Source: Prostheceraeus crozeri | Lineage: Eukaryota > Platyhelminthes > Polycladida > Euryleptidae | NCBI GenBank assembly: GCA_907163375.1 | Contig: CAJQUW010014413.1 | Span: 1-64,000 of the forward strand | Length of the DNA: 64,000 nucleotides | Direction of reading: 5' to 3' | Part shown: piece after piece, positions 44,036-54,891 of the stretch | Numbering within the stretch: position 1 is the stretch's first letter | Layout of the letters: each line of letters opens with the position of its first letter | Made by a program: the position numbers and the translations under genes | Notes under the pieces: model-generated | Told to the model about the DNA's origin: nothing | Database searches by the model: none | The model's input: only the letters and a program-made list of their open reading frames with translations

Positions 44036-47000
44036 TCAGACATCGCCGGATGCAGGAGGAGAAAGTTTCTGTCTCTTGGGTGGAGGTAGATGAGTGTCTG
44101 GATGGCCGTACGGTAATGAGTGGTTAGGACTCATCCAGCATCGCTTGTCTTCCCAAGCTGAGAGACCTCGTTTCCTAAACGTCGTTGTTCTGACTTGATG
44201 CGACTGTGATTTTAAAATGGTCATTTCTACTTTTTTAATTTTAAGAGAATCTAAGGCATCTTGATGGTCCCTATGTGTAATTTTTCTAACGATTGACTTC
44301 AAGATGCCTTTCGCCCGTTTTATAGAAAGCTCTGAGGATTTTAGCTTCATGGAGTACATCTTGGGGCGAAGCAAGATCATCTCCTCTATCTGTTTGCCAG
44401 CACACTCATCCTTGAAGCAGCCAAGCTTCGCTTTATTTGAGATAGAGTAAAGCGGATGGTCAGTGGGATAGTTGGAACTATCAAACTTGGGTGGTAAATA
44501 TTTTAAAATGTCTTCTTGCTTGACTTTGCTAGTGGTTGTCAAAGCTAGGAAGAAGCTGTCTGTATCGCCTCCTACTAATTCCACATGTTGGATCAATGGA
44601 CAAGTTTTAAAAGTGTGGTAAAACAACTTGTACATTTCTAACTTGGAGTGATCCAAGACAGCTTGGGCTTGCAAAGTTCTACTTTGGATTTTAGCATTTT
44701 AAAACCAGTAATGTCTTCGGAAATGACATCATGGTGACAAAACAACGGCGAGCGACATAACTTGATACTCGTTTCCGGATCAGTCACGATACGATAGTTC
44801 ATGCGCTTTCTTACATCCTCCATGGTTTTACCAGAGGGCATTATTCTTAAATTTAAAGAAGTCCTTTTCGAAAGGATTCTTGGATTTAGCCCGTTTCTTA
44901 CTATTAAATTCTATATATGGTTTTAGAAAGGGCTTCTGCCTAAACTGGATAGCACGATGGACTTTGTCAAGTTGCATCCCCATACCTAGATAGAATTTGA
45001 GGATGGAATAGTGCACGATGTAATGCTGCTTGTTCAATTGGGTGAGCAACAACTTCCTAGTGGGTTTATATTTTAAGTCATTTTCCGCCTCATATTGCTT
45101 ATTGTGTTCTTCCATAAAGGGAGAGAACATATCTGGACTGACTATGCCAGATTCGGGTGCGAAAGGAAAATCAACTGTTCTATTCTTAGTACATTCTGGA
45201 TAGATGAGGTCGACTTCAAATAAATAACCTATGTCGGCCTCATCTCCCAGTGCCATGATGTGTGCTGGATAGGAGAAGTATTCAATGTCATGGGTCTCTA
45301 CCCATTGGAAGTCAGGCTGTGGCAAAGGCTTGGATAATGCACTCCCATATAAATTAGTTTGGTCTATGTACATTAAATGCGTGGTCGATCCTATGTCTTG
45401 GGTGCTGTTGACAACATGTTTGTTGACAAATGTTAAGTCACCCCTAATACCAATTTCAACTAACGTATACATTTCTGCATCTTGCAGTAAATGTATGCTC
45501 TCTTTCGTCATCTTGAAGGTTGACTGATAGGACAGACCCGGCAGACTAACAAAATGGACGGGGTCTAAGGCGTCCTGTTCTAATGTGACTTTCCTAAAAG
45601 TCTCAAACACGTCAGCCAACAGATAGACGTCTAATTTTAAGTAGGCAAGCATGTAGTCACCAAAAGTGCGACACCTAAATTCTAACCATGCTTGCTCTGC
45701 ATGCCTATAGTCATCCAGCGAAAAGTCCTCACCCGTCAAATCATTTTTAAATTTATCGATGGACGGAAGGGATGTCTCCTTCAATGTGTCCATTGAACTA
45801 AAATAACTATAAGGAAACACCCCTTTCCGTCGTATCAGACTGTCACTTATGTTGGGATAGTCTTTCTTTAAATGTTGAGTGAGGGGAAGAGTGTTTCTAA
45901 ATTATTAGCCAACGCGGCTAAGGAAGAAGACATAAATTGAAACTATCTAGAAACTTTATGTCATAGAAGACAGGCTTCCCCTCCTTCGTCTTATCGACTT
46001 GTACCTTAGCAGTGATGCACATAAATTTTTCCTTACTTTGTGCAATCACTTTGGATGACCAGGATTTAATTTTTTCCGAATCAATGGTGAATGATGATGT
46101 GAGCATCATAACAGCTAAAGTTATGAAGATGACGGGGAGCGTTCGCCGTTTGAGCCTAAGTTTCATATTACATTTACTGCATAAGGCAGACCTAAATTTA
46201 CCACTGAGATGGCAATGGTCCCTCACTTTCTTATGTTGCTGATCATCAAAGGATGAACAGCAGCGGGGACATTCCGTGGTCCTATCAAATTTGACTTTAT
46301 CGGCTTCTGTGAAGCACATGGGTTTCCTAGTCAGCTCCGTTTCATACCGTTGATGAAAACGGGCTTTCCTATCTAAAACGTTGAGGAAGTTTTCAACGCA
46401 CTCCTCGCCTTGCCACACATGCATTTTATTTTGATTCCTATAATATGGATGCCAAACTTCATAGCAGGCAATGACTGCTGGCTCACGACTTAGGTCTTCT
46501 TGTTCAATATAACATTCAATGTCCGCATAGATGGTACATATGGGACTGAGCTCATTGCCGTTTTCCTAATACCTATAAAATTTATCTTTGGGCATGACTT
46601 CCATTTGAAGCTTACCCCGAGAGCACCACTCGTAATGCTGTTCAAAATATGGTTTAGATGTGAAACGCCGTGTGCAGCGATCACAGTAGTAGAAATTGTT
46701 CCTATATCCAGTTTGATGGTGGTATAACTTTGAAATTTTAGGAATGCCACAATAATGCCATTCTGGGTGGTTGTCGCTATAGACTAGGAGAAGATTGACA
46801 ACCCGGTCGAAGTTACTTTGGCAGTTGTTATACCTAACGCCCTTCAGACCTTTTTCCCAGAGATGGACGACGATCTTAATGTTATTGAATTTTTCAAATT
46901 GGGTGATGTCTTTAAAATCTAATGTGTTGACATCCAACCCGTCAAACTTAAGTTCATCCGCCCATTCGCAATACTTGGTGACTCTTTGATGATTCCTATC

Positions 47001-48134
47001 TATATCATTATAGTAAAGAATGGAGAGGACGGCATACTTGAAACACTGTGACTGACACTCTACATTGATGACAGCCTTTTTGTCAGCCAGTGCTTTGGGG
47101 AGGGTGAAACAACCACTCACCTGTAAATTTTCTAAAAGATTGATTTTAATGTCTACTTTCTCTATCCCATCAAAAACCAGACCACTGTCTCTTTCATTAA
47201 ATTTATTCAAGTTGCTGACGAGATAGGTCGCATGTCTCTCTATCCACTCGTTTACATCACCTATCAGATCAGCAGCACAGGAGGCTATCCTAATGGTCAC
47301 AGTGGACTCTACTTCTCCCGTGCTACTGTCTACCTTATTGAAACGAGCAGTGAGATAGAACATGCCTTTGAGTAAAAATCTATCTAAGCTCGTCAACATT
47401 TGATGTATTAAGCCTATATTATTCATCAAGAAAGGATGAATATCTTGTACAGCTTCAGAGCTTTCTAACTCATAGTCACGAACGAGCCTCTCAAGGGAAA
47501 ACTTGCTCAGCCTTAGAGTGACGTTGTTGTCAGTGTAAAGCTCAGTGGGATGTGTGTGACAGAGTGTGTGCGAAAAAAGAACAAACTCTGTAGGAAAGGT
47601 CTTCTGACACGAAGAACAGGAAAAGCCGACGTGCGATGAAGGATGCTTCCTACCTGTTGTTGTCGGTGGTTGCCTCACACTGCCACAGGAACCGCCTTCG
47701 AGGTGACGTTGTAACTTGGTGTTGTTGTAGAACGTGCGTCCACAATCTTCACACTTGGGTCGTTGAGGGATCGGTCGGCGTGCCTTCTCCAGATCTCCTT
47801 TCACCTTTGGACAGCGAGAATGACGGTGCCGTCGAAGGCAGAATGGCCTCGCGGAGACCTGCACACAGTCTGTACAGCTGAGTTGTCGAGCCATAGGTCC
47901 TTCTCTCTCCCTGACACCTTCCTCCTCGATTGCAATCTCCTCCCCCACTATCTCCAACTCCTCCTCCTCCAACAGTCTCTCCACCAACTGAACGGAGAAG
48001 AGAGGGAGGCCGTTTGCGGCACGTGGTGGTGGCGATGCTGGGATGACGATGGGGCGGGAGGGAACGTCGCCGTCCAGGAGGTAGGCCGCCAGATCTGTTG
48101 AGAAAAAGAGAAAAGAGATTAGTAACATGATCAT
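44036..48134 (-). pseudogene. polB: Family-B DNA polymerase (Polinton PolB)
   Basis: Parts run in order on the minus strand. First come Cys/His fingers (CTDC...HRHSRC, CEDCGRTFYNN, CSSCQKTF). Then the N-terminal domain also found free elsewhere here, and the INVECQSQCFKYAVL block. Next is a zinc-ribbon endonuclease-VII-like segment (KVRDHCHLSGKFRSALC) and an exonuclease region. The palm has MYIDQTNLYGSAL, a KNNALWGK motif B, and GGDTDSFFL as motif C. Protein-primed PolBs of this layout replicate Polintons and adintoviruses. The gene is broken in about four places and is a fossil. Its 5' exons lie at 48171-49010. Confidence 0.9.
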
Positions 48135-48170
48135 AATTTCAAGTTTGAAGTCTTATCCCCCTTTTCCCAA

Positions 48171-49010
48171 TCACGGATACTTACCATCTAAGGACTGTAA
48201 CTCCGGCAGCAAGGATGGACGCGGAGGAGGCAGGAGAGAGACACGAGCCGAGGGTGGAAGGGTCCTGGGCTTCGGTGTTGGAGGGACGTGGTGACGAGGA
48301 GCAGGGACGGGAGCAGGGAGCGGAGCAGGCGGTGGAGGTGGGGCGATGATGATGCCCGAGAGAGGGGTCGCACCTTGGGCGGAGGTAGATGGGCGGGAAG
48401 GTAGGGCCGGAAATTCAGCTTCGAATTTCCGCCTCGCAGCTTCTTCCCACTTCTCCTGCCTTGCCAAATTGTAGAGAGGAAAGAGAGATTAGATAATGAG
48501 ACAAGGATGATGCCGAGGATCTGAAACAGTATAAACATGAGATGTTAAAGATACTTACACATGCCAAGCTGCTCATAGGTTCCCCGATTGTTCCTTGGGG
48601 GAAAGGTTCCCCATTACGAATACATTCATGCACTGAAAAAGAATGGCAGCAAAGATAAGCAGAGGTAAAATTTGGATTCGGTTTAAACATGAACAAAATA
48701 AGGGAAGGGCTCTTGATTTTAATGAGGATGTGCACCCTAATGATGTTAGTAATAGAGTCAACCTTGATACAAATACTTACATTGCTCGATGGTGGCCTTT
48801 TCCATCTCGACAGCAATGCGGTAGTTCTCAATTTTCTTGGATTCCATTTTTGATCGATTACAGATTACGCGATAGTAGCTTTCAATCACTGAAAAGGAAA
48901 GATGAGAATCGTTTCATTTGCCTAGTCAACGTTTATCATGGGAACAATCATTGAAGTGACATCTAATGAATTACATTTCACTCTACTCCATATCCTAAAG
49001 ACTAACCTTT
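48171..49010 (-). other. 5' exon-like blocks of the element A polymerase gene
   Basis: On the minus strand, consensus donors (GTAAGT or GTTAGT near 49005, 48776, 48558 and 48184) alternate with pyrimidine-tract acceptors ending in CAG or AAG (near 48892, 48634, 48466 and 48096). This outlines three or four small exons with introns of roughly 90-140 bp. The block at 48184-48466 is Pro-rich (APLPAPVPAPRHHVPP). This looks like the polymerase's spliced 5' end, driven from near 49.2 kb. Confidence 0.5.
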
Positions 49011-49226
49011 GTCGAATGGCTGAAGTACTCTGACCTGGCGAGAGAAAGCATCACGTTGAGTATGAAGTCGAACGCCCAACATGAGCAACGGCTCAGAGGT
49101 TTCGGTCTAACAAACGACGAACAACCCGTGCAATGCACTCCCTCTACGGTAGTACCCACCGTCCCGAAGGAACGCCCGAGCAAAGGAGGTATTACAGCGA
49201 CGATATGTTTTATGAGCAGAAGTGAA

Positions 49227-49285
49227 TCTCTTGATAGCAAGAGACTATTCAACTTGATAGCAAGTCAAAACAACCTGATAGCAGG
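49227..49285. promoter_or_regulatory. Three ATAG-loop hairpins between divergent genes
   Basis: Three foldbacks in a row have different stems but one loop: TCTCTTG-atag-CAAGAGA (49227-49244), ACTTG-atag-CAAGT (49252-49265) and CCTG-atag-CAGG (49274-49285). They lie between the polymerase 5' end (minus) and the 49491 gene (plus). The same loop in other stems occurs in P and in A's right arm. A DNA-binding site or RNA element is likely. Confidence 0.5.
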
Positions 49286-49490
49286 AGCTCACCGACACTC
49301 ACCTTGTGAAAGGTAAATGTGAAGAGCAGAGCTGGTGCACTGCCTTTTAAAAGATTTTCCTAAGCGGTGAATGGATGAGACCTCTCGTCCAATCACAGAC
49401 GAGCTAGAGTTCCCGATGTGCGCACGCGCATTTGTAAAACGTTCTTGAAATCGTGTTAGGCAAAAATGTTGTTTAGCAATAGACTCAACC

Positions 49491-49943
49491 ATGGCACCTG
49501 AAGTCAATACATTGAAACATGATGATTGCACGATTTGTTTTCATCAAGAGAGCTTCAGAGGCTTAATACAAGATTACATCCTTGAGTTTCAAAGGGAGGA
49601 GACAGAATTGGAAGCATGTTTAGACTACACACGAGAAATATTTACGGAGTTGATATCTTATTTCAAAGACAGTATCATCAAGGCTCACTTAATTGCACAT
49701 GTCAATTACACTCATTTTCCACAAGGTGAAGCGGCGGAAAGTGTTGACTTTCAATTTCGTTCCTACGGACAAGAATATGTTACTGATGCTTCTGAGTTTT
49801 ATACACGACATCTGCGGAAGATTATTTCTCGGATGGACAACTTTCATGGTTACGGCGATCATTTGCTTCTGAATAAAATAAACCATATTGTCATTGCTAT
49901 TAGTAAAGTGGGTTTCAATGATGTTAAATCAAAGACCAAATAA
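49491..49943 (+). CDS. Stand-alone PolB N-terminal-domain paralogue 2
   Basis: 150 residues, open, with ATG at 49491. It has FHQESFRGLIQDYILEF, FQFRSYGQEYVTDASEFYTRH and a C-terminal INHIVIAISKV, parallel to 40071-40493 and to the polymerase's own domain. An AATAAA overlaps the stop codon, so this gene probably uses ordinary polyadenylation. It is transcribed divergently from the polymerase. Confidence 0.65.
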   Translation: MAPEVNTLKHDDCTICFHQESFRGLIQDYILEFQREETELEACLDYTREIFTELISYFKDSIIKAHLIAHVNYTHFPQGEAAESVDFQFRSYGQEYVTDASEFYTRHLRKIISRMDNFHGYGDHLLLNKINHIVIAISKVGFNDVKSKTK

Positions 49944-50687
49944 AGTATTTTTTCATGACGACTTTTGCTAGCTATACTTTAGAGGTAACGAGTTTCTACT
50001 GATACCATGTAGTTGATTTCTATAAACGGTAGACTTGTTACCCTTCCTGGTAGTATTATTCATCAATGGTTTATCATGTTGAGTTCAATCTTCAAAGTAA
50101 CTATATTTGGAACATCACACGTCTCCCTATGTTTTTCTGCTGATTTTACTAACTTACGTTTTCTTCAATACTTGTATAGCAATCGACTGCGATACAGCAG
50201 AGTAACGTTCAGAGCTTGTTCACTACTGAAGAGAGAAGTCTGATGTGTTGCATGTGGTGCAAGGGTGGCCTCCAGTTTCATTCCATTCATCATTTCGTCT
50301 CCGTGATAGAGACAGTTCTTAGAAGAACTCGTGGTTCATTCTCATAACGTATGCAATGGAGAGTTTATAAGGTAACCTTCGACAGATGGCTAAATGTCGC
50401 CCTGGCGCGAATGCATACTACGTTGAGACAGAGGCAACCACTTGGAAACATGACGCAGAGACATTTAACAAGATTGACCATTGCCGAATGTCCCATGCGG
50501 CATACATAGTTACGGGTTTCACCGCCGTCCTTAACAGGAACGCCCGTCGAAAGGAAGTATTACACCGAACTTCATATACAACGTTAAAGTTGACTGATAG
50601 CAGATTCAACTTAATGATAGATTCAGTCAGACCGAAGCTTGTCCAGGGCAAACCGCGAGGGGGTACTATCATGTCTTGCCGCATGGT

Positions 50688-50703
50688 GGCCCTTATGAGG
50701 ACC
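50688..50703 (-). terminator. Histone-mRNA-like 3' stem-loop (element A coiled-coil gene)
   Basis: On the minus strand GGTCCTCATAAGGGCC, followed by ACCATGCGG and CAAGACATGA. Compared with P the stem and loop differ at three positions, but pairing (with a G-T) and the downstream site are kept. Confidence 0.65.
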
Positions 50704-50883
50704 GTTGGTTCCTTCACGGGACTGGAGGCAGGGGTAAGATCTTCAATGAAAATGACATGTGTTAGAATAGGATATACTATCTCAATTGCTTCACTTACCG
50801 AGTTAGTCATCTTTAGGAAGTTTAGTGCGCTTCCTAACGGAAAAGGCAGTCAAATGGCCACGCATTTGGAGAGTAGCATGGAG

Positions 50884-51633
50884 TCACTTCTTTTGGAGAT
50901 GACCATTATAACATTGAATCGTTTCATCCAAATTTTGATTCACCATTACACGGCCGGCCAGATGGTTGTCCTGAATGGGGATGTGGAACTCAAACATTCT
51001 ATCAGCATTCAGCAGATTCCACTCATTCCTCATACGCTCCAACTTCTCAATCGCTTGCATCTCATCACCCCGCCTAGCCACATTCCTCTCCAACTCAACA
51101 TTCCTTGCCCTCAACATAGTCATCTCCTTCATCATCTCCTCAAACTTCGCCTCTGTCTCTCTCATTCTACTCTCTGCAGCACTCGCCCTCTTCTGTCGCT
51201 CATCATTCTCCTCTTCCAACACTCGCGTCTTCTTCTTCAACTCTGCTACAACACCCCTCATTCGAATATTCTCATCCGCCACCTCCTTACACCTCACATC
51301 CTTCATTTCCAATTCATCCAACTCGCTCACCAGTCGATCATTCACTTTCTTCAAACTCTCATACTTATTCACTAACAAAGTATATGCCGTTTGCTGCGAC
51401 ACATGCTTCTTCTCAATATCCTCAAACCACCTTGCCGACTGCATACGTATCCCACCACCCTTCACTTTTGGAGAAGATGAGCTCTGCGGGGGGTCCTCGA
51501 CAACGATGTTGTCGACCTCCGAGGAAGAAGAGCTCAACTTCCTCACATGTCCTCGCCTTGGCGTCCACATGTCGGTTAATTCGTCCACTCGTACACAATT
51601 TGACGTGGAATTTACGATTTTGTCGTTTCCCAT
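50884..51633 (-). pseudogene. Coiled-coil protein of element A
   Basis: Diverged relative of the P coiled-coil protein, sharing the Ser-rich linker (SSSSPKVKGGGIRMQSARW), the coiled coil and FEFHIPIQDNHLAGRV. The ATG at 51633 follows the conserved leader-intron acceptor. It looks broken about once, in its N-terminal Cys/His part. Confidence 0.7.
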
Positions 51634-52479
51634 TGCTAACTGTAAGATAATGAAATTTGTATAAGTTTTGAATCATGTAGTACAGTCATATTCCTAATAG
51701 CAGATATGGAAAAGCATTACACTTAGTGACGAATTATAGGTTTGAGTGTAGTGAGTGACACTCGATCCCGTCTACAGCCCGAAAGCCTTGTACCGATCAC
51801 TAGGGAAGTGAAAGATCTTCCCCGATACCCGCTTTTTGCAGCTGAAGACATCATTGTCACTGCCCCGAAGTGGTAACAGCAACGCCCAGCCAAAGGTAGT
51901 GATCAGTAGCTGCGATATAGCCACTCGAAGCTTCCTTAGACTTAGTTAAATTTCAAATCTGATAGCAGATTTGAAGTCAGCATACTTGAAAACCTCAGAC
52001 TACATGTTAAAACTTTGAAAAAACTGAAAATTAAGAATTTTAAAAAAATTCCGCATTTTACTACTCATACTACTTTTAAAAAATTTATCAGTAGTAAAGA
52101 CACTATCAAACTCCATCACACAAACTCTGAAGTAAGAAGATAGCTTGCCTACTTCAAAAGATAGAGTCCTTTGAAACACCCGATATCGGGAGCTCCGAGC
52201 GACGACCGTCGCTTACCTCGTCGATGAAGTGATCAGACTTACGTTGCCGGGGGTTTATATATGCAAAGTAGAAAACTTAAAATGGCTCTATCTCCAAAAG
52301 TATTCATTGTAGCGACATGCGGTTACTTGCAATCGATTTGTCTCACAATTTCCTATCAGATGACACGTCATCCATTCTCATTTGACTATGGGAAGTGGGT
52401 GACTCAACACATGGCCATGTAACATGCCACAAGTGAAAAAATCCTTGAAAAAAATCCTTTGTGAAAAAAAGGGGGGCAA

Positions 52480-52950
52480 GTCAAAAATTTTCAAAGTATG
52501 CCAAAACCTGTTTCATCACTTTCCCGGGTGGGGGCGGCAGGGCGACGAAAATTTTAAAAGTTTAGAATGACAACCTGAAACCTATCCCAACACTTGTTTC
52601 ATCACTTTGCTCTCCAATACTTTTATTTGACTCTACAGCCCAAAACGTCCCACATTTTTTTCGTGAATTCCTAAAATCTTGTTTCTGCTCTAACTTCTAA
52701 ACGGATGAACCAATTGACAAGCCGTTTCTTTTACTGAGTTTGTCTCTCCTCTTTCAAACGAGTGGCCCTATGACGAAATCCATCCACTAGAAGCCGAGAT
52801 CGTTCCGGGGCGGGGAGGAGGGGCAGGGCCAAAAATTTTTCTCTCCGATTCAGCTGGAAAGAAGTTCCTAGACCCAAAATTGGCCAAAACGTCCGAATCT
52901 GCACTCCGTTTCCCATCCGAGGCCTCCTTCATGTCGAAAAATGGACTTTC
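52480..52950. repeat. Terminal repeat array of element A, right (cut)
   Basis: Inverse of units in 38385-39995: the block ending in gaaaaatggactttctt matches the inverse of 38690-38830. It stops mid-unit at about 52950, where polymerase coding sequence of segment B begins, so A's true right end is missing. Confidence 0.75.
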
Positions 52951-52956
52951 TTCAAT

Positions 52957-53151
52957 ATGACAATCTTAAAATCTCAAGTTCATACTGTGAAAACGCACAC
53001 GTTCAAGAAACGAGCGCTTTCAGCATGGGAGGATAAGAGGTGTTGGATAGGACATAACACATCTCTTCCACATGGACATCCTGACACAAACATACCTCCA
53101 CCCAAAAGAATAAAACTCACGCTACCACATTCAGGAGATGTATTGACATAA
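52957..53151 (+). pseudogene. PolB C-terminal fragment
   Basis: Encodes a tail (RALSAWEDKRCWIGHNTSLP ... PPPKRIKL) parallel to the C-terminus of the element A polymerase (GLSAWEDKRCWMSPNHSLP ... PPPKRQKL) but on the opposite strand. It is the 3' end of a second polymerase gene whose body is absent. An AATAAA lies downstream near 53313. Confidence 0.8.
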
Positions 53152-53457
53152 TCAACTTTAACTCAGTATTTTGATGTTGCTTTTTGTAGATATACGTACA
53201 TGGTTGTTTTATGTATCGCATGAGATCGTTTCTTCCTTGTGAATATATGCCTACAGTCAGCCCATTCCCCCTATATCTGTGAAAAGACTTTTTCATACAC
53301 ATATTTTTATTTCAATAAACATATCACAATGACTTCACTTTGTTTTCCGAAACACTAAAGTTACGAGGGATTTAGTATCTTTCACATGGATGCACTCTTG
53401 TAAACCATTGGTAATTTTGATAGCAATAGAGGGTATAGTTTGTTTGACGACTGGATG

Positions 53458-54882
53458 CTAGAAAATAGATTCAAACATCTCGACTATTCCATATGAAGCG
53501 TCTTTATCATGAATGAAATCACGTAAAATGTATTCTTTTTTCTCACCAACAGAAATAGGTAGAATCAAATCACTTTGAATGTAAAGGTGCTGTTCATGTT
53601 TATCAAGTGTCATTGGTGTTTCTATACCAATCGTATGCGCAGCAGTAAACACAGTTTGTAGCATTGAAAAACCAAAGAGTTTTTTCAAATTTTTACTCAA
53701 TTGACATTGAATGTCATCACCCAGTTTCAGAACAACGCGTTGATTTTCAATTGAAAACGAAATGTGGTGTGTCTTTACATCATATTTACTTTTCATCACA
53801 TGCTTCAACTTCTGTTGTATATAAGGATTTACTACATGAATGAAGCTTTCAAATGTATGATATAGACGCGGCATTATATTGATAGCAACTTTAGATTCTT
53901 CATAAGACTGGTAAATTTTCTTGATGCGATCACCATAGATGTCCACCCACCATTCATCATTAACTGAATCAGCTTTAGTGTGATATTCATGAGAAGCATA
54001 CACCACACCGCTTCCAATAATAGGTGTATAATGTCTTACAAAATGACGCAAGGTTGGAGAGAAATAAACTGTAAGTTTGTCATTATATTTCTGAATGACC
54101 AACTTATTTTTGTCCGCCATAATTTTCTCTCCATACTTCTTACCCACAGTCTCATTTCATCGTTTTACTAACTCAATAAGTGATAAAGGTTGAACATCAC
54201 GCTTTTTCAAAATGATGCGTTCTTCACATTCTACAACATCTTCATCAAATATTTTAAATTTATAATGAAATTTGTTGATTCGATTTGAATAAACTTTTTT
54301 AACATTTGCAGTAGCAATTGACGTTAGATGTAGTCCATGGCCAAAACCGAGATGTGGATAGAATTCATTATCCAACCTCAGTGTAAGACCTTTCGTAAAA
54401 GAATGAAAGCGAAGGAACTGTCTCCCACTCCAATGATAGATAGTAAACTCATAAACTTTCTCATCCTTATTCTTCATGATGGAAGTATTACCACTGTTGA
54501 ATGCCTTAATAATTCTCTCATTCCCGAATGGTTCATAATAATCTGATTTTATCTGAATTCATTCATAGTTCCACTTTCCATCTGACGTTAAATTGTATAT
54601 GAACTGGAATGCATTATTCATCGTTATTCCATCATGGGTGCGAGGAGTCAATATCATTTCTTCCAAATCATTCACATTCTGAATATTGCTATCATAGCAA
54701 ATACTAGAAACGCCAACCTCCCATTCACCTTCTAAATGTAGTGGACGATTTAATTCTACTCGATAGTCTGATGGTTCATTTTTGGGAAATTTATTCATAG
54801 AAGCATTACTGGGTAAGTAAATTAGAAACGAGTCCTTATTTTCACTTTCCATACTAATCACATTGTAAAAATATATTAGCAT
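53458..54882 (-). pseudogene. Conserved Polinton virion-module protein, copy 2
   Basis: The start region has FLIYLPSNASMNKFPKNE and LEGEWEVGVSSICYDS, the 'L.GEWEVG' signature I associate with a long conserved protein of animal Polintons. The C-terminal region resembles that of copy 1 only loosely. It is tandem with 54892-56300 and is broken about three times. Minor-capsid or fibre-like roles are possible. I am not sure of the family name. Confidence 0.55.
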
Positions 54883-54891
54883 ACTTTTGCA

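Larger units (their letters stand above)
50160..52440 (-). mobile_element. P-arm-like module at the right of element A
   Basis: Read on the minus strand from 52440 inward it matches a P arm: promoter with TATA-like box near 52255, leader intron with the structured block, the coiled-coil gene, a histone-like stem-loop at 50688-50703, then the conserved non-coding block and the gatagcaatcgactgc-like motif near 50178. It lacks the 88- and 84-residue genes. Identity to P looks high (near 85-90%) in the leader and lower in the gene. Confidence 0.8.
38185..52950. mobile_element. Element A: Polinton-like unit with polymerase
   Basis: Bounded by terminal-repeat arrays of one family, direct at 38385-39995 and inverted at 52480-52950. 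Plus-strand genes are left of the polymerase and a P-like arm is at the right. It carries a protein-primed-type PolB, TBP-like and PC4-like genes, a possible SSB and two PolB N-terminal-domain paralogues. I see no capsid, protease, ATPase or integrase gene. Several genes are broken (about six breaks overall), so it is older than P. The left end is approximate, and the right end appears cut and joined to segment B. Confidence 0.6.

Noticed and set aside
50386-51375. A 329-codon plus-strand frame in element A
   Set aside because: It runs antisense to the coiled-coil gene and through the conserved non-coding block and stem-loop. The P copy does not preserve it as one frame.
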